A DNA stretch of 7,314 nt, taken from the NCBI GenBank assembly GCA_964560325.1, contig CAZLLV010000483.1, positions 1-7,314 of the forward strand, read 5' to 3'. Shown here in pieces: positions 4,680 to 7,314 of the stretch. Every line of letters begins with the position of its first letter. Position 1 is the stretch's first letter. The notes below the pieces were generated by a model. It searched no databases and was not told the origin of the DNA. It saw nothing but the letters and a program-made list of their open reading frames with translations. A program made the position numbers and the translations under genes. This stretch comes from CAZLLV01 sp964560325. Lineage in GTDB: Bacteria > Acidobacteriota > Thermoanaerobaculia > Multivoradales > DATKCC01.

Positions 4680-7314
4680 GACGCCGCTCCGCCTGCGCTC
4701 GTCATCCGCCCGATCCACTCGCGAGTGGCTTCCACGTCGCCGGCGTAGCCGTCTCCGGCGGCGCGGTAGCGCGCCACCGCCTCTTCGGCCAGGGCGCGGG
4801 CGCGCGCCGGGTCGCGGCCGGCGGAATGGAGCGAGCGCGCGAGATGGAAGAGGGTGACGCCCAGGTCCTTGTCCGCAACGCCGCCCCCGCGCCGGATGGC
4901 GAGCGCCCGCTCGAGCGCCGCGATCGCCTCCTCCGGCCGCCCGAGGAGCTCGAGCGACGCACCCTGGTTGTTGAGCGCGAACGCCACGGTCGGGTGCTCC
5001 GGTCCGAACGCGCCCTCCAAGATGGACAGGGCGTGGTCGAGGCTGGCGAGGGCGTCCTGGTGGCGCCCGAGCTTCTGGTAGGTGGTCGCCAGGTTGTTGT
5101 AGGAGATGCCGACCTCGTAGTGATCTTCGCCCAGCAGCTCGCGGCGCATCTCGAGGCCGACCCGCCCGTGCTCCAGGCCCTCCTCCAGCAGGCCGACCTC
5201 CACGAGGATCAACGCGAGATTCGCGTGGCTCTTCGCGATCGCCGGATGGTTCGGGTGCAGCGTACGCTCGCGGATCGAGAGCGCCTCCCGTTCGAGCGGC
5301 AAGGCGTCCCGGTAACGATTGGCGTAGCTGTGGCAGACCGCCAGGTTGCTCAGGGTCACCGCCACCCCAGGGTGCTCCCGGCCGTTGACGGACTCCTTGA
5401 TGGCGAGCGACCGCTCGAAGGCGGCGATCGCCTCTTCGTAGCGGCCGAGGTCGGCGAACGTGGTGCCGAGGTTGTTGAGCGAGCTCGCCACTTCGACCCC
5501 CGCAGGTCCGTACGCCCGCTCGTCGAGCTCCAGGGCGCGGCGCATCGGCGCCACCGCCTCCTCCAGCCGCCCGGCGGAGCGCAGCATCGCGCCCTCGTGG
5601 GCGCGGACGTTGCCCTCCAGCTCCGGGTCGTCGCCGATCCGCGTGAGGGCCGCGTCGGCGAGCCGGACCCAGCGCTCCGCCTCCGAGAAGCGGCTGTCGT
5701 TGGCGCCCAGAACCCAGACCATCTCGGCGGCGACCCGGCCGAAGAGGGCGTCGTCGCCGCCCGCCTTCGCGGCCACCAGAGCCTCGTGGAGGAGATCCTC
5801 GGCGGCGGCGTTCCGGCCGCGCTCCACTTCGACCTCGGCCAGGAGGTAGGCGGTCTCGGCCGCGGCGGGTGGATGGCCCAGCTCGCGCGCCGAGGCCAGC
5901 GCCGCCCTCCCCTTCTCGGCGGCGGCGTCGTAGCGACCCAGGTCCCGCAGCGCCTCGACCTCCGAGAGCTCGTCCTCGAGGAGGGTCAGCCGTGCCCGCA
6001 CCGCCGGGTCCTCCGGGGGGGGCACGCGGGCGAGCAGGTGCTCGGTGTCGGCGCAGCTCGTCAGCCGGGGCAGGCGCTCGACCGCCTCGGCGGCGTTCTC
6101 CACCGCCTGGGCGTCGGCGTCCGCGAGAAGCGCGACCAGCGCCCGGACCTCGCGCAGCCGCCGGTCGTAGCAAGCCATCCGGAGATCGAGCAGCCGGGGA
6201 GACTGCTCGTCACGGAGCCGCGTCGCCTCGCAGGCCGAGCGGCGCTCCGCCACCCACTCGCCGCTCCAGCGGTCGAGCCCCCGGGAGACCGACCGCCAGG
6301 CGGATTCGGCGAAGGGCACGCCGGTGCCGAGGAACGACGCGTGCACCGCGTCGCTCGCGCCACCGTTCCAGACCGCCGCCACTCGAGCTTCGCCGCCGCC
6401 GCAGCGAACGCTACGGGCGGCCTCCACCTGAACGAAGGCGCCGCCGCCGCCGAGAGCCAGCAGCCCGACGAGCGCCGCGGCCAGCCGCCGGCGCCGCTGT
6501 CCGAGACCCGAAGCGAGCGCCGCGAGCAGATCCTCCATGGAGGGGTAGCGATCGTCACGCCGCGCGGCGGCGCCTCGTTCGATCACCCGCCTCAGCCACC
6601 GGGGGACGCGCGGCGCCGGCGCCCTCTCGTCGCGAGTCCAACCGAGCGCCTCGCGCAGCACGACGCTGAAGGCGTACTGGTCGCTCCGGGTATCCGCCGG
6701 CTCCCCGCGCATTTGCTCGGGCGCCATGTAGCCGGGAGTGCCGACGACGGTGCCGGTTTCGGTGAGGGCCGGGGCGATCAGCCCTTCGCTCGGGGCGCGC
6801 TCCACCGGCGCCGAACCGGGCGCATCCTCGCTCCGCGGCGGCACCGCCGCGTCCGGCACCGGCCGCGCCAGTCCGAAGTCCATCACCAGGACCCGGCCGT
6901 CGGCCCGGATCATCACGTTGTCGGGCTTGAAATCGCGGTGGACGAGACCGGCCGCATGGACGGCGGCGAGACCGCGGCCGGCGGCCGTCAGCACCTCGAC
7001 CACTCGACGCCACGGCCGTGGCTCCGCCGCCAGCCAGCGGCGGAGAGTCCCCCCGTCGACGAACTCCATGGCGACGAAGACGCCGTCGTCGAAGACACCC
7101 ACGTCGTGGACTGCGACCACGTTCGGGTGCGACAGACGGGCGAGGGCCTGCGCCTCGCGCAGGAGACGGGCCGCCTCGACATCGCCACTCCGTTTCGGGT
7201 GCAGGAGCTTGAGGGCGATCTTGCGATCGAGGCGCCGGTCGTAGGCGGCGTGGACCTCCCCCATGCCGCCGGCACCGATCGAATGAAGCAGGACGTACCG
7301 CCCGAGGGCGGCAC
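4676..7314 (-). CDS. transmembrane Ser/Thr protein kinase with C-terminal TPRs, 5' end cut off
   Basis: A Hanks-type kinase; 878 residues are visible and the start lies beyond the window. The frame is open before the ATG at 7264, and that upstream part encodes the glycine loop (GAGGMGEV, visible 13-20), so that ATG is not the start. Further motifs: Lys35 in IALK, Glu53 of helix C, HRDFKPDN (125-132), DFG (145-147) and APE (197-199). The DFG-APE segment carries a Pro/Ser-rich insertion, and the lobe after SDQYAF looks shortened. A single membrane segment follows (about 277-294). The C-terminal part is then predicted to be extracytoplasmic: a region with four cysteines and the run QSPRLLDLRMACYDRR (about 295-435), which I recall from myxobacterial-type kinases, and about seven to nine TPRs (about 440-850), several of 42 residues in kinesin-light-chain style (NNLATTYQKLGRHQDAL). 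It probably senses an envelope signal or partner and phosphorylates cytoplasmic targets. The activator gene overlaps its stop codon. Confidence 0.94.
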   Translation of the reverse strand, partial: AALGRYVLLHSIGAGGMGEVHAAYDRRLDRKIALKLLHPKRSGDVEAARLLREAQALARLSHPNVVAVHDVGVFDDGVFVAMEFVDGGTLRRWLAAEPRPWRRVVEVLTAAGRGLAAVHAAGLVHRDFKPDNVMIRADGRVLVMDFGLARPVPDAAVPPRSEDAPGSAPVERAPSEGLIAPALTETGTVVGTPGYMAPEQMRGEPADTRSDQYAFSVVLREALGWTRDERAPAPRVPRWLRRVIERGAAARRDDRYPSMEDLLAALASGLGQRRRRLAAALVGLLALGGGGAFVQVEAARSVRCGGGEARVAAVWNGGASDAVHASFLGTGVPFAESAWRSVSRGLDRWSGEWVAERRSACEATRLRDEQSPRLLDLRMACYDRRLREVRALVALLADADAQAVENAAEAVERLPRLTSCADTEHLLARVPPPEDPAVRARLTLLEDELSEVEALRDLGRYDAAAEKGRAALASARELGHPPAAAETAYLLAEVEVERGRNAAAEDLLHEALVAAKAGGDDALFGRVAAEMVWVLGANDSRFSEAERWVRLADAALTRIGDDPELEGNVRAHEGAMLRSAGRLEEAVAPMRRALELDERAYGPAGVEVASSLNNLGTTFADLGRYEEAIAAFERSLAIKESVNGREHPGVAVTLSNLAVCHSYANRYRDALPLEREALSIRERTLHPNHPAIAKSHANLALILVEVGLLEEGLEHGRVGLEMRRELLGEDHYEVGISYNNLATTYQKLGRHQDALASLDHALSILEGAFGPEHPTVAFALNNQGASLELLGRPEEAIAALERALAIRRGGGVADKDLGVTLFHLARSLHSAGRDPARARALAEEAVARYRAAGDGYAGDVEATREWIGRMTSAGGAAS
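4687..4690 (-). promoter_or_regulatory. Shine-Dalgarno of the activator gene inside the kinase gene
   Basis: GGAG on the minus strand, 7 nt before the GTG at 4679, within the last codons of the kinase. It supports the GTG start and the GTGA stop/start coupling. Confidence 0.65.

Noticed and set aside
2643..4748. Very long plus-strand open frame (701 codons) opposite the activator
   Set aside because: It is a shadow of GC-rich coding on the other strand: its translation is Arg/Ala/Gly/Pro-rich with no domain, while the minus strand gives clear FHA, AAA+ and HTH motifs.
4680..6173. N-terminal extension of the activator frame up to 6173
   Set aside because: It is out of frame within the kinase/TPR gene and composed of Arg/Gly/Pro-rich noise. 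The GTG at 4679 has a Shine-Dalgarno and starts directly at the FHA domain.
1..7314. CRISPR arrays, tRNA or rRNA genes, insertion sequences, attachment sites
   Set aside because: No regularly spaced repeats, transposase motifs, terminal inverted repeats or RNA-gene signatures were seen on either strand.

Overview
The window is GC-rich (clearly above 65% by eye) bacterial DNA. It holds five protein genes, two of them cut by the window ends. The gene types fit a soil or sediment lineage with much Ser/Thr-kinase and sigma-54 signalling: a HAMP-SpoIIE phosphatase, a transmembrane Ser/Thr kinase with TPRs, and an FHA-type sigma-54 activator. Acidobacteriota (Thermoanaerobaculia-like) or Myxococcota are the best guesses; this is inference from gene style, as no marker gene is present.

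Layout. At 1-1435 (+) is the 3' part of a membrane-anchored HAMP/PP2C (SpoIIE/RsbU-type) phosphatase. It converges, across a 16-bp gap, on a secreted lytic transglycosylase at 1452-2168 (-). A short intergenic stretch (2169-2284) holds two strong hairpins that look like the terminator of the next gene. At 2285-2701 (-) is a small secreted protein of unknown family with four cysteines. The 253-bp gap 2702-2954 is dense with signals. In the direction of transcription (minus strand) these are: two 14-bp palindromes exactly 42 bp apart, a less GC-rich linker, a near-consensus sigma-54 promoter (-24/-12), a leader of about 115 nt whose hairpins compete for a shared arm, and a good Shine-Dalgarno sequence. 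At 2955-4679 (-) is an FHA/AAA+/HTH sigma-54-type activator. It is translationally coupled by a GTGA overlap to the upstream gene at 4676-7314 (-), a transmembrane Ser/Thr kinase whose C-terminal part has a four-cysteine region and kinesin-light-chain-like TPRs. The kinase start lies outside the window.

How the parts may work together. The right-hand 5 kb reads as one signalling circuit: envelope-sensing kinase, then FHA activator, then tandem upstream sites and a sigma-54 promoter, then a structured leader and a secreted small protein. The link is inferred from order and signals. Two caveats stand out. The activator has GVATGV where the sigma-54-contacting GAFTGA loop should be, and its FHA domain has Ala where the phosphate-binding Arg is usual. 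Both make the mechanism uncertain and interesting.
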